The translations under genes and the position numbers were made by a program. Of a DNA stretch of 64,000 nt, positions 35,991 through 47,396 are shown one piece after another. Under the pieces are notes generated by a model. It made no database searches and was not told where the DNA came from. It worked only from the letters and a program-made list of their open reading frames with translations. The DNA comes from Chalciporus piperatus (taxonomy: Eukaryota > Basidiomycota > Agaricomycetes > Boletales > Boletaceae): the NCBI GenBank assembly GCA_038093975.1, contig JBBPTG010000001.1, positions 1,054,001 to 1,118,000 of the forward strand, read 5' to 3'. How positions within the stretch are numbered: position 1 is the stretch's first letter; the number at the start of each line of letters is the position of its first letter.

Positions 35991-36148
35991 AGTTCAATTT
36001 GAGTGGCATCGGGCGGTGGCTTCTTGATCAAGGAAGAGAATACAACAACATCGCGCGTTGTCTTGTGGGTCCAAGTAATTACATAATAACCTTGTTCACC
36101 AAGAAAGTGACTCTGTAATTATAAGGATACGTCAAATTATTACACACG

Positions 36149-39100
36149 TCAAATCCGATAATGGTGGTTAGGGGGACCCTGATAATCGTATGGGTAGTTT
36201 GTCGACGACATCCTCCATTCTGCATCCCCCTGGGTAACCGGATAGTTCATGTTCATCAACGATCCTGAGCTCGATGCACTGGTCACGGGTGGCTGTTGCG
36301 GATATGGTGCAGGCTGTTGTGCGACGTTTGTCGTACGAGGCCACCATTCATAACCAGGGTAATATGACGTCGACGGCTCGATGCCCGGAATATCTAGCCC
36401 GAGCATGTGGGCCATCATTCGGGTGCTAATATCTTGGATCCCCGAAGGAGAGGAGATCCGTTCCCTTGCGCTGGAATCACCAAATGCCTCCCTTTGGAGA
36501 ACATCCGAGCTCTTCTCCCCTCCAAACGCATCGTCAGCACCCCTCTTGTGCCTATCAGGACCGTTCAACAAAGGCGGAAGGTTGCTGTCCACTTGGACCT
36601 TGACTCCGTGAAGCAACTCTCGTGCTCGAGCAGCGCTGGGCCATGTCGTCTGCATGCTCGTCAACATTAGTTCAGAAAACGTAAAAAAAACGACTCACTT
36701 GCATCTCTCGTAAGGAAGCTAATGACTGCTGAAGCCCGATGTAAGCCTGAACGTTTGACGGACGTAGAGTCACTGAGGGTAAACGCATCAGTGCGGAGAC
36801 TCCATTTGATGAGAATGAGAACATACACGTCACAATATGCATAATACTGGATACTCATCAGATCGCGATGAAGTCGTAATAAGCAGGGACTCACCCTGCG
36901 CTGAGGATATACGATGAAAGGAATGGCGATGCACGCTTGATATTGAAAGTGTCGTGGTATGTCGTCGCTGAACCGACGTCAGCTGAAACTTCACAGGGAG
37001 AGATACATAGCATACCGATAGTACCGATATAAGTTGCAGCACTCTGGCACAAGTCAAAGGCTTTCAACGACGCCGTGTTGGAACTAGGAGGATTTTGCAG
37101 AATTGCCTCAGAGCTAGAGCTGTCAGCTTGGCGTGCCGCGTACAGTGAATGGAGACATACCCTTTCCAATTGGGTATGCTATACGAAGGGTGTGTCACCA
37201 GTCCGATATTATGAGATGCGACTCACAAGGCTCTGTGCAAAAGCAACACGGCAGACCAATATTTGAGGTGGATGCATAAAACAGGGGGAGGGGGAGTATT
37301 CCGTTTGCTCCCAGGATCGTACCGCAAGTCATCAGGCAGTTCGAGGTACCACTGGTCAAGGCGAGCTTCCAAGTTGCCCAGGACTGCTCGCCTAGAATTG
37401 CGTCTTGCTGACTTCACAGGATAAATCGACGAAACGATCGATCCAATGATAACGGCTGGAGATCATGCATCAGAATGTGAATGTTAACAATACGAGCGAC
37501 CAACAGAGAGATGAGGCAGCCTTAAAGCACTCCATGACAAGGACAGTCGATAAGGATTTATTCGACATGACATCAGATTGCCGGCTCAGGTGGGAATCAT
37601 CTTCATACTAGAAAGCGAGTCAGCAGCTTTGGTCAAGCAAGCTAACACAAATCGCACCTCTTCTGCATCTGGTAATAGCGTGTCAAAATCGCTTTCGTCA
37701 ATGCATATCGGCCGGCCTTGGAGGAAGTTAGGGAAGAACAACGAAATACGAGCTCACACAAACCCATGTAAGTTGAGCTATATCTGCAAATTGAGTGTTA
37801 AGCAAATATCAATTGCTTTTAGGCAATACAACCCACTTATCCGCTATACAGCACGCCCACCATATTTGTTTTCTTACTTGATTTTCTTCAGCGGAGAACA
37901 TTTTCCTCCCATTAAATTGCCAGTTATCGGCTGCGCGGTTGAGACCTAGGTCTTGCGCCTGAATTCCCTATCTGTCAGGCTACAGTCAAGCAATGACGAT
38001 TAGAGCTGACCATCCTGATAGCCATCCCTGAAGAAGCAAACAAGGTTTAATAAGATCCAGACGGAGATTGCTTATAACACCGTACCAATGTACAGCCAAC
38101 CCTGTTCCATTGACCCTGTGCCTTGATTCAGCATAAATAGCAAGTAGTTTCGTATGGCCATACCGATACCAAATTCGCGTAGGCCCAGCAGGAGTAAAGC
38201 TTGACAAGTCGATGCCCGACAACTGTGAGACACGTGTGCTGACAACCAAAATGATATTAGCTGACAGATCATAGATCGTGAAGTTCATTGGAATGCACCG
38301 AGGACGTTTCTTGCTTGAGTAAGATAATCACATCTATCATCCCATATCCTGTCTATGGGTTCTGAAGCACGCTCATCTAGGTAGCGGGCGGCGACAGAGA
38401 ATATTGTCAGAAGCAGGAGTTTACTGATAGTCTGTGAAGGCTCAGGAGCGGATGAGGGAGAATCGACAGCCGACGATGGTGAATTTGGGCTGCTACTGTG
38501 TTATAGGTAAGTGTTTTTTCATCCTCAACAGTTCGTCCATGACTACCTTCGTCTCCTGTTGGAAGAAAAAAACATCAGACACCGCTGAAAGACAGCAAAG
38601 TGATTACGTTACCATTCAGTATATTCTCGCAAAAACCGACCTTTGTGGATGACAGGGAATGTCGGATGCGCGTACGAGAAATATAAGTCAATCAGTTTGT
38701 CTTGTATCTCGACGGGAGGAAATGTAACAGGGATGTCAACCTCTGGCGGCATGACTGACACATCTGCCTTGGCAGAAGGCCAGAAGCGTGCCATTGGAAG
38801 TCGCCTAACAAGCAATGCATCAGTTTATGTCCGACCACGACAAAGAAAATCGAACGCAACCAAACTCCTCCATCGAGACGAGAATCTAAACGGTCATTGC
38901 GAATGAGGAGATGAAGCCCGCTGGCTTTCCCGTGATATCGGACCTGAGTTTGGTGAGTATATTTGACTAATAATGCCGTGCACCGTACCTCTTGGTTCTC
39001 GTCCAAGGACAACTGTCCAAATGCGGTTGCACTCTGGGATTCATCAGTGTCTTCCGAATCTAACCGACAAGTATTAGAACGAGGAGACATCGGGATCGGT

Positions 39101-40146
39101 TCCTTGGAACTACCCAAGTACCTGAAGATCCTTCCATAGTATACATATGGTTCCAACTCGGGTGACTTGGACCCGCGCCAGAACCAGATTCCTCGAGTCG
39201 ACGGCGCTGGGGCACAGGCGCTCCGCCGAATTCCCGTGCTGTCGACTGGGATACGGAACCGGACGGACCTCCCAATGGGTTCCTGGCCAACCGAGCGGAT
39301 AGGCGGTCTTGCCATTCCGTAGTTGGTACATTTGACGAGGCGTTATCTTCGTTGGTGTCAGCGACAAGGTTGGCTCCGGTGACCAACATGTTCTCACCTC
39401 TGGAGGAAGAAACAATCTCTCTTGATATGCGAGATTGACGTCTAGATCGGGCAGCATCGCGGGAAGAACCCTCATTGCTTCGGAAGATACAAGCGAAGAA
39501 ATCTTCTTTGGTGGCACCTGCGGGCTGAGAAAGCCGCCCTGAAGGACCCTGTCCATTTCATCAGCTAACTGACCCCTATGAGTTGAATGGGGGCGCGAGC
39601 GCACAAATGGACCGGTATCCACTCTACTCAGCACGTCTCTGGCCAACTCGTCCTGACGAATGTCGGCCAGGAGATCCTGTACTCTACGGTCGGGACATGC
39701 AAGAAGTGCGCCCAACAGGGACTCGACTTGGTGCCAGCGCTGCTCAATAGCTTGGATGTACCCCTTTGGAGGACCGCGTTTGTAGCTGGGACCTACAACA
39801 CACTTGAGCAAGTGTCGGTCTATGAACGTTTCAGCGATTGCTTACCTAGAAAGGTACATGCTATCGAGAAGGGAATCGTCAGTGTTCTGACAGTGATACG
39901 GGAAAGTCGGAGATACCATTGCCTCCAACGGCACAGCTTTTACATGAACCTGGGGTGTTGGAGGGCTCGCACTTGCTCTTGGTCTTTCGACACTGATCAC
40001 ACGCTAATAATAAGGCAATTGGGTAGGCAAAGACGGGAGACTGGCGGAGCGGGCTCACCTCTACTGCTTCGTTTACGGTTTGATAGGGAGTCTTGGTTGG
40101 TATCTTCGTCAGAGTGTTCAGACCCGTTCCAGTTCGTTGTCGACAT
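36149..40146 (-). CDS. Zn2Cys6 fungal transcription factor with fungal_trans domain
   Basis: Start MSTTNWNGSEHSDEDT at 40146. The zinc cluster is split over three exons (40146-40059, 40003-39917, 39860-39846) and reads C-x2-C-x6-C-x8-C-x2-C-x6-C, followed by TFLGPSYKRGPPKGYIQAIE. The 15-nt exon 39860-39846 carries the sixth Cys. The central fungal_trans domain is built of many short exons: YAHPTFPVIHKGRF, CQALLLLGLREFGIG, MEQGWLYIGMAIRMAQDLGL, IWWACCIADK, and LDQWYLELPDDLRYDPGS. The tail ends near HKRGADDAFGGEK and EPSTSYYPGYEWWPR. I count about 20 exons; the joins near 39390-39450 and 38440-38600 are not settled. Such proteins regulate metabolism; target genes cannot be inferred. Confidence 0.85.
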
Positions 40147-40428
40147 TGTGGCAGTCTAAGAGTCTGAGACTTCGGCGAACGTCGACCTCAATAATCGGGC
40201 ATCAAACATAGAACGATTGATCTCAGTGGGATCTTCACACGACTCCCCTTTCGGCTATTTAGCCCCTGACTACTATGTAGGTCGCAGAGGCAAAGTAGAA
40301 GATAGCAAGTAACAGAAACCAACGGTATATCAGTCACAAGCTTTCGAAGTGTACAAATAACGGCAGGTGCATCTGCGCCAAATATGGAAGACGGAACGGA
40401 ATGCCCGAGGCTAAAAGAGGCCACCTTC

Positions 40429-41660
40429 CTACTTGAGAGGGCTGTACGGGAGGGGAAGTAATATAAATGAGTCCATGTCCTTCGCCAGCTGCGCAGTCTG
40501 TGCCATCGTGAACTTCTGAATCTTTGCATATTTGGCATACGTCCTACCTTGGAAACTGTCTCTGCCCAACCGTCAATTTGCCAGGCCTTCTCCCTCGTTT
40601 CCTTCCTTGCATCAAGACTCCTAATAACGTGTGAGAATGCACTCCCACTCAAGGTTGGACTCTCAATCGTCACTGACGGGTATTGCCACATGTGGTGGAC
40701 TTGGTGTAGCCTCCCAATCTGCGAAAACCAAGCCCCTACGGGGGCGACAAATTTGCGACGTGCCTCGATACCTTTCCGCCTACAGCGGCAATCAGTTTTG
40801 GTGTATAACACACAATGAAGGCTCATAAGCGCACCATGTATTCTCCCATTCCAAAAGTGTACCGGGCTTCAACTGATAAGTCCGAAGTTCAAATACACCA
40901 CCTTGTGCATGCGGAGGTTGTGTGGGGAGGAACGCAAATTCTTGAGCAAGTTGTGTAGTACGAGATGTCACGTAGGGGATAAGCGCATTGTAGGATTTGG
41001 CGTGCTGGTGAAGAATAAGCGCGATGATCAAGCCAAACCCTGTCAGGCACAAACCTCCGAGTTTCGAATGAGTTCCACTGTCTTGTCATAACCAGCGTAG
41101 TTCTCATATTCCAGTATATGGACTGCAATTTCATGAGAAGTGTTTAGCATAGCATGACAAGGTACAGTAGCAAGCACTTACCAAACGTGTCTTGGTCACC
41201 GACTAGAGTCTCCCAGCTGCCTGTGAGCTTGACGTGCAGTCGTGGGTCGTCCTTAATTCCAGCATAATACTTTTCACTGTGGCCAAACATAAGTGCCCAG
41301 ATACCTTCTCTGGAAAGCCACGCACGCAGCTACTTTGTATTCGTCGATGGAATCGGGTTTCACTCGATGGACTACGACCATCACAATCAATCAGCTTGAC
41401 CACAGCAACCTGAAACAAGAATTCCTACCTTCGAACCCATGTACATATTTACCTCGCGCAACGAGTCTCGAGTGCTGCTGGGTCTCGATTTCACCTACCC
41501 TTCGAGCTTCCGGTGATCCATGAAGTAGTGTCTGATGTGTCCCATCAGTACGACCGCCTTGTGAGTGCGTGGGCGGTACCTGGACTGATATTGAGCGTTG
41601 TGCTCCACCAAACGCAGCCTTGGGCTTCAGCACTCTCGTTGCCAACTGTAACATCGTCAA
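40429..41660 (-). CDS. NIPSNAP-domain mitochondrial protein
   Basis: The gene starts at 41660 (a second Met two codons later) with a basic, acid-free presequence (MTMLQLATRVLKPKAAFGG), then LHGSPEARRVGEIETQQHSR. Two NIPSNAP ferredoxin-like units follow: HVKLTGSWETLVGDQDTF with ILEYENYAGYDKTVELIR, and GGVFELRTYQLKPGTLLEWE with PVGAWFSQIGRLHQVHHMWQ and KAWQIDGWAETVSK. The terminus is FILLPLPYSPLK. About eight exons join in frame (first ones 41660-41429, 41371-41326, 41276-41182). NIPSNAPs are mitochondrial matrix proteins; mammalian ones signal mitophagy when exposed. A role here is not visible. Confidence 0.9.
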
Positions 41661-41848
41661 GGTTGATGTTGGAAAGCAGAGGCGGGCAAACGGGGTGATG
41701 TGGGTAGGACGTAATATGAAACAGGGAGAATAAGCGGAGTCACCGGTCCATAAGCGGTACTGGGCCTGAAGTTACCCACATGTTCGCATTACAGTACAGT
41801 AATGTTTCACCAGGCTTGAATACAGATACGATACATGTTGACTGTCCT

Positions 41849-43606
41849 CTAATGCGACACGGATCTCACCCAGACCTCGTACACCACCCATGGAAGTGGA
41901 ACGTCTTTTTTCAGTGTGGCTTTGAAGAATCGGGCGCGATCTCCCACCATCCGTGTGCTACACTCTATCAGTTCATCCTGACCTAAGGTGGACTTTGCCA
42001 CCACTGTCGTGGGTCGAGAAACAGGCTGATAGGGCGAGACGAGCTGTGGATTCATTAGACATCGAAAACATCTGTCTCGCAAGCAGGATGCCCACCCATT
42101 CCTTCCCATCAGAAGAACATTCAAAAATTGATTTACGAAGGAGCCTCTCATTGTCCAAAGCCAAGAGAAAAACCAGCTCCACTACATTTCCGTCAAATTT
42201 GAATGTCGACAACATGTCGATGAGGATGTAATCGCCTTGCTTTGCATCTTCGCAAACCGTGAGGAATACCAGATAGTGCACATGATGTCAACTTACCATA
42301 AGGGCTACGGAACGCAGTTTCTGGATTCCCGTCGACAGCACACGACAACGGATGTTTCTGGTAGTGCGACATCGCATCGTGTCCCATAAGCTGCGCACAT
42401 CTTTCCTCGTTCACGAGAAGGTCTGTAGCTGCGTGTGAGCTTCGGGGAATGCCGTCAGGCAGAACTTTGATATTGCTCTCGAGTAGGAATGGGGTGCCGA
42501 GGGCAGATGTACGATTCACTTGGTAATTGTCGCGGTGGGGGTCAAGTTTCACAAAAGCAAGACCGGTGTTGTGATCATCGTTGGACTCTGCAGGCTGGAA
42601 ATGTGATTGACGAGCTAAAATTTCGTCAAGGTAGCGACACGCGTCTCCCTGCTTCATGTAGCAAAGTGACTGCTTCGTGTGAGAGGCACCAACTTACTAT
42701 GTGCTTTCTATTTCGTTCATCGCCGTCAGGCCCAACGGTGAATGGCTGCCCTCCTCCAAGCTCTATTGCGTGATCAAACCAAATTTCCGGAATATCGTTG
42801 CTCAGGATGGAGAAATAGTTGTCCGCCATCTTGATCTGTTCTTCGGTCATTCCGAGGGATTCGTGATGCAAGAGTGAAACAAAGTGGAGGGCTTGCTGTC
42901 TGCGTATCATGGCACCATGACCAAGCCACGCAAATCCCGTATGGACCCCTCTGGGTGTTATTGCCGTACGCAATCGGCTCGATAGATGTTCGTGCGGTGG
43001 CAAGAGATATATTGCTCCTTGCGACGATTCTTCAATCCGAGCACGAAGTGTCTTCACGACCTCCGGTAATATGATATAGTCGTCATCCTGTTGATGCAAC
43101 TCTGATAAACATTGATTCTTCTCAAAGTGAGGAAAGACAAACCTGGATGAAACAATAAGGGGTTATCACTTTGGTGCAAGCGAGGAACCGTGCATAGAAA
43201 TACAGGTTCGCGGCCGAATTTTCGATTCTTAGTTTCCGTGTGTCACAACGTGCCTCGGCGAAAGTCTAGGATTCGGTCAGAGTCGGCAAGAGCCCAAGTT
43301 AACAAGGGGCCTCACCTCCTTCGAAAGCTTGTGAGGGCTGTTATTCCAAACATATACTTCCGCAATGGTGTCATCTAGCCAGGGTCCACAAAGGAGAGAT
43401 GCGATTTGAATGACATTTTCCAGTCGAGACCAGTTAAGGATGATGGCGGTCACATTGGGAAGCCTTGCGACTCCCGATTCTTGCCGCTGGCTAAGACGGA
43501 GTCCGTGACTCTGAGTCCCAGTGTTGGGCGCAAAACTGGGAGGGAATGTGTGGACCGGGAGCCCCAAATCACTGAGAATCGAGTCCACACTTCTGAGAGC
43601 GGACAT
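41849..43606 (-). CDS. GT64-like glycosyltransferase with C-terminal discoidin-like domain, 500 aa
   Basis: Six exons (43606-43316, 43265-43143, 43087-42698, 42648-42297, 42247-42096, 42043-41849) give 500 codons. The N-terminal half has a GT-A-like fold: NVTAIILNWSRLENVIQIAS, VYVWNNSP, a mid-strand ending in the metal-binding DxD-type motif IQDDDYIILPEVV, then HTGFAWLGHGAMIRR. This resembles the EXT/EXTL catalytic domain (GT64). The C-terminal 150 residues look like an F5/8-type-C galactose-binding fold: CAVDGNPETAFRSPYD, KQGDYILIDML, DGKEW, and PWVVYEVWV. No signal peptide is obvious at the chosen start. Substrate is unknown. I am moderately sure of the transferase fold and less sure of the second domain. 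Confidence 0.68.
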
Positions 43607-43984
43607 ATTTGCTTGGTTTCAGCGAAGTCCTGCTAATCGAAGGTGTCTGAGAGAGGATTTGGACGCAAAGAGACCAAGATCTTTTTATCTGTGCTTGGTT
43701 GCACGTACTAGGGGACACTGATTTGAGCCGCCAGAGTCACGAGGACGATCGGAGTTACAGTGACGCGTGTCTGTGACTCTGGTCAGACGCGTTGTATTAT
43801 CGTCTCGCATAGGCAGACGCTAGGAGTTCCCCTTGACTCGGAAAGTCAATAATTCGGTGCCATGCACATACTCCGAATTGGGAGGTATCCTTTTAGTATG
43901 GAGACGCAGAATGATCAGGTGTAGCGAGCTAAACGGTTACAATAGCGAGGAGGGATGTATACAACACAATGTGGCAACAGTAAC
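43607..43984. promoter_or_regulatory. GT64-like gene promoter, with two MluI boxes and an inverted repeat
   Basis: 378 bp between the PUP3 stop and the glycosyltransferase start, both reverse. CCAGAGTCAC (43731-43740) and its exact complement GTGACTCTGG (43773-43782) face each other. ACGCGT occurs at 43763-43768 and again at 43787-43792, about 160-190 bp upstream of the glycosyltransferase ATG. No gene is seen. Confidence 0.5.
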
Positions 43985-44756
43985 TCAGTCCATTCTTGCC
44001 TTGAGTGTGCGCGTTATGATCTGATCTTTCGTGCTGAAAGATAAAAAAAGTTGGTCAAGTACAGAATGGCGGAAAATAGCAAGCCTCACATTACGTGCAC
44101 GATCGCACCCCAGCCCGAAAAAGCATCGCGGTCGACAGCGTTTAGGAGGGTTTGAGAGATTGTCTCGAAAAGATCCTCAGCTTCCAAATCAGGTTCCCAT
44201 AGTCCCTCAGCAACACCGAACAGCTTTTCGCTCGCCGTTCCAGCGACAACGAAGTCCTTGGCAAAGTTTATGCATCCTATGAGGTCAGTTGCGGCGATAA
44301 AGGGTTTGAGTGCTCCCGACGGGGTCTTCGAAAGACCGGCTATAACGGGTTCGATGAAATATGGGCCAAACCGGTGCTCGTAGAGGGTGGATGAGACCAT
44401 GTGAGTGAACGTCTCTGGCTGTATCTCCCTTTCTTCTTTGATCGTGTACATGTTTACACGATACCGTAGCCGTTCCCGACTATAAAGGGTGAGAAGGGGA
44501 CGTTGTAAGAGAGCATTGCGGCTTACAATGTGGTGACGTCAGTGCCCAGTCCTGGGAGGCCAACATATAATCTATCTGTCACAGGAAAGATCTAGCGAGG
44601 TTTTAGCATCGGGTGGATGTCCACGGCACGCAGAGAATGTACCCTGTGGAAGTTGGATGAAAGGCTCAATGCTTGGGTGCCCAATCGTAGGTCAGAAGCG
44701 ATCGCGACACAGTCCTTTCCGACCATGGCTATGACGGAGCCACCGTTATATTCCAT
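43985..44756 (-). CDS. PUP3: 20S proteasome subunit beta3 (Pup3/PSMB3)
   Basis: Start MEYNGGSVIAMVGKDCVAIA at 44756, then ASDLRLGTQALSLSSNFHRV, a short exon with RLYVGLPGLGTDVTT, then RERLRYRVNMYTIKEEREI, RFGPYFIEPVIAGLSKTPSG, IAATDLIGCINFAKDFVV, and the end TKDQIITRTLKARMD. Beta3 is a non-catalytic ring subunit, and the chain begins directly at Met with no Thr1 propeptide, as expected. Four exons are read; the join after residue 42 is the least certain. Its promoter faces MOCS1 across 220 bp that contain a cluster of GTCAC repeats. Confidence 0.94.
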
Positions 44757-44976
44757 TATAGACTGTGTGTGTATGAGCACTAGAAACAGAGAAGATCTGG
44801 ACGATACTTGCCATGGTTGAGTAGTACTATGAGTGATGATCACAATGTCAACGCAATCGCAATACCGACGCGTCAGTGAACGAGCGTGACGCGCGTTGGA
44901 GTGACATGTGTCACACAAGGTCACACTTGCGTCACCATAATGTCACGTCCATGTGTGTCACAAATCGTTCACTGTC
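44757..44976. promoter_or_regulatory. Divergent promoter PUP3 / MOCS1 with seven GTCAC elements
   Basis: GTGAC or GTCAC occurs at 44886, 44901, 44910, 44920, 44931, 44942 and 44957, seven copies in 76 bp. Four of them (44910-44942) are spaced 10-11 bp apart, one helical turn. The cluster lies just upstream of the MOCS1 ATG. Confidence 0.6.
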
Positions 44977-47203
44977 ATGAACCAGATTTACCGCTTAGGC
45001 CGATCGCGGTCGTCGATATTCACTCGTTCAATATCTCATCTTCAAGCTCGCGTTCAGGTATATCTTCTGTATTCTCCCTAGAGCTGCTCGCCTAACACAC
45101 ATTCAGGAAAGGATCGCACACTCAGATGCCCAGAGGCCATTCTCACCGGCCCTCATAGACTCTTTTAATCGCAGGCACGATTACCTTCGCATTTCTCTCA
45201 CTGAAAGATGTAATTTAAGGTGTCAGTCCTCATCCTGTCCTTGCGAGTTCTGTGTTCACGCTGTCAATACAGGCTTCTATTGCATGCCTAGCAACGGCGT
45301 GGAATTATCCCCGAGAGAACACATTCTGACTGATGACGAAGTAATTCGCCTGGCCTCTCTGTTCGTAAAAAGCGGCGTCCGCAAAATACGATTGACAGGT
45401 GGAGAGCCAACGGTCAGAAAAGGTCTTGACAATATCATAGGTAAAGCACTCCCCTTTCGGCATTAAATTTATCATCGATCGCTCTCTTCAGTCCGGCTCA
45501 ATGATTTGAAACCATTTGGCCTTGATTCGATTGCAATGACCAGCAATGGTCTTGCTCTGCACCGTCGATTGCCTGAGTTAGTGAACAAGGGCCTCACCCA
45601 TCTGAATCTAAGGTTTGTCTGCCCGGTTCCTTCATTTCAAGCACTAGGCTCAGCAGTCCAGCCTTGACACACTAGACCCATTCAAGTTTGAAATCATGAC
45701 TCGTCGTCCAGGTCATGATGCCGTCTTACGGGCTTTAAATGTGGCCTTATCTTGCTCTGGCTTGCAATCTACAAAGCTCAACGTTGTCGTCGTTAAAGGA
45801 CTCAACGATTCTGAGGTCCTGGACTTTGTCGAGCTAACAAAGGACCAAAGATTTTCTGTCCGCTTCATTGAATTTATGCCATTCACAGGTAACTACTTGG
45901 ATGCGATTGTTGTTCACTTATTGAATTATCACACGCAATTCACAGGTAATGAGTGGGACAAGGTCAAGATGGTACCATCTGCGGAACTGTTGGATTCCAT
46001 CAAGCAACGACATCCCACGATTGCGCGAGCACCCGACGAGCTTAACGATACCGCACGTTCTTGGCAAATCCCAGGATACATGGGAAATATTGGTTTCATT
46101 AGCAGCATGTCCGACCACTTTTGTTCGTCTTGCAATCGCCTCCGGCTTACTGCCGATGGTCAGATAAAGGTGAGGGGTGTGTCTACCTGCATTCGATGCA
46201 GCTTTCTAAGTCTGTTCATGGTTAGGTCTGTTTATTTGATGCGAAGGAGATCTCCCTTCGGGATGCCATCCGACAAGGCGCAACGGATGAAGCGCTGCTT
46301 CAGACCATCAGCTCTGCTATCATGGGAAAGAAAGAGAAACATGCGGGAATGGAGGATATTGATGTTGTCACGAATCGGCCGATGATATTGATAGGAGGTT
46401 AGCTACATTTCTGCTTTTCTTCCTGAAACTCTGTAAGGCTATAGCTACTAGCATTCAGTGTTTCTGATATCGTTTGTATCTATACAGGATCCCGGCAATC
46501 ATTGTTTTACCTTCAGTCAAGTCGACCGCTCAGAAAGTCTATCCCAGCTGCGTTAAGTCCCCCTACACTGACTCGAGTTGGGCGTCGTTGGAGTAGCCAC
46601 TCAACCAACGTCGTACCGAGGTTAACGCATCTAGATTTGGACGGACGACCGTCTATGGTCGACGTTGGCAACAAGAATTCAACAAAGCGCACTGCGACAG
46701 CTACAGGCTACATCTATGTTCCGAGGGTCGCTTATGACCTAATTACTGGTACCCCATCCCGGGACGAAAAGGAGCTAGACCCGGAACTGGACAAACTACG
46801 AGCCAAAGCCGCTGCCAAGGGTAACGTTCTCACCGTCGCCCAACTAGCAGCAATCATGGGTTGCAAACGAACATCGGAGTTGATCCCCCTCTGTCATCCG
46901 TTGCAGCTGTCCAATGTCTCAGTTGCTCTGACTCCAGAAGTGGTCGACGTCTTAGACAGTGGACGGCAGGGTCCCCAGTTGCCTTACAGGATCAAATGTA
47001 CAGCGACCGTTTCCTGTCAAGGCAAAACCGGGGTTGAAATGGAAGCCTTGACCGCGGTGTCTGTCGGTTTGCTCACGGTTTGGGATATGCTCAAGGCTAT
47101 TGCGGGGAAAGAGATGGTTATTGGCGACATCATTGTCTCTCATAAGAGCGGTGGAAAATCTGGAGACTTCACGCGCAGCGAGCTCACAAAATCACAGGGA
47201 TAG
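44977..47203 (+). CDS. Molybdenum cofactor MoaA-MoaC fusion (MOCS1/cnxABC type), 607 aa
   Basis: Eight exons (44977-45057, 45107-45221, 45273-45440, 45492-45612, 45662-45888, 45946-46169, 46226-46397, 46488-47203) give 607 codons. The two domains make cyclic pyranopterin monophosphate from GTP. Domain A has the radical-SAM motif CNLRCFYC, LTGGEP, the second cluster C-x2-C-x13-C (CSSCNRLRLTADGQIKVC), and ends in ILIGG. Domain C has the MoaC hallmarks SELIPLCHPL, GKTGVEMEALTAVSVG, VWDMLKA and KSGGKSG. The N-terminus (MNQIYRLGRSRSSIFTRSIS) looks like a mitochondrial presequence. The last intron, 46398-46487, is 90 nt, the longest in the gene, and lies exactly at the domain boundary (see findings). 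Confidence 0.95.
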
Positions 47204-47329
47204 ATTGGGGATAGACGTCTAAGTATGAACTGGTTGTATTATACGGTGATCTATCTAATTAAGCTACGTACAATGCGACGACGGTGTAGTGTTGTGAATG
47301 CTTTGTGTGTCTATGCAAAAGGTTGGAAA

Positions 47330-47376
47330 GAGATGTGAGAGCAATGTAAAAGCAATGTGAAAGCAATGTGAAACAC
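47330..47376. repeat. Short tandem repeat, three AGCAATGT units
   Basis: The unit AGCAATGTAAA/AGCAATGTGAA is repeated three times in a row, in the 3' intergenic stretch between MOCS1 and the GNAT gene. It is minor and probably neutral. Confidence 0.6.
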
Positions 47377-47396
47377 GATACTGAGCGACCAAATGA

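Noticed and set aside
40188..40826. 212-codon reverse open frame at the NIPSNAP 3' end
   Set aside because: Only its middle fits NIPSNAP; the rest reads through two introns and the 3' UTR. The spliced frame ends properly at 40429.
41973..42095. Alternative C-terminus of the GT64-like gene ending at 41973
   Set aside because: Reading through gives an unrelated Ser-rich end; splicing at 42095/42044 (52 nt, GTGGGC to ACAG) gives ARFFKATLKKD and PWVVYEVWV, which fits a discoidin-like end.
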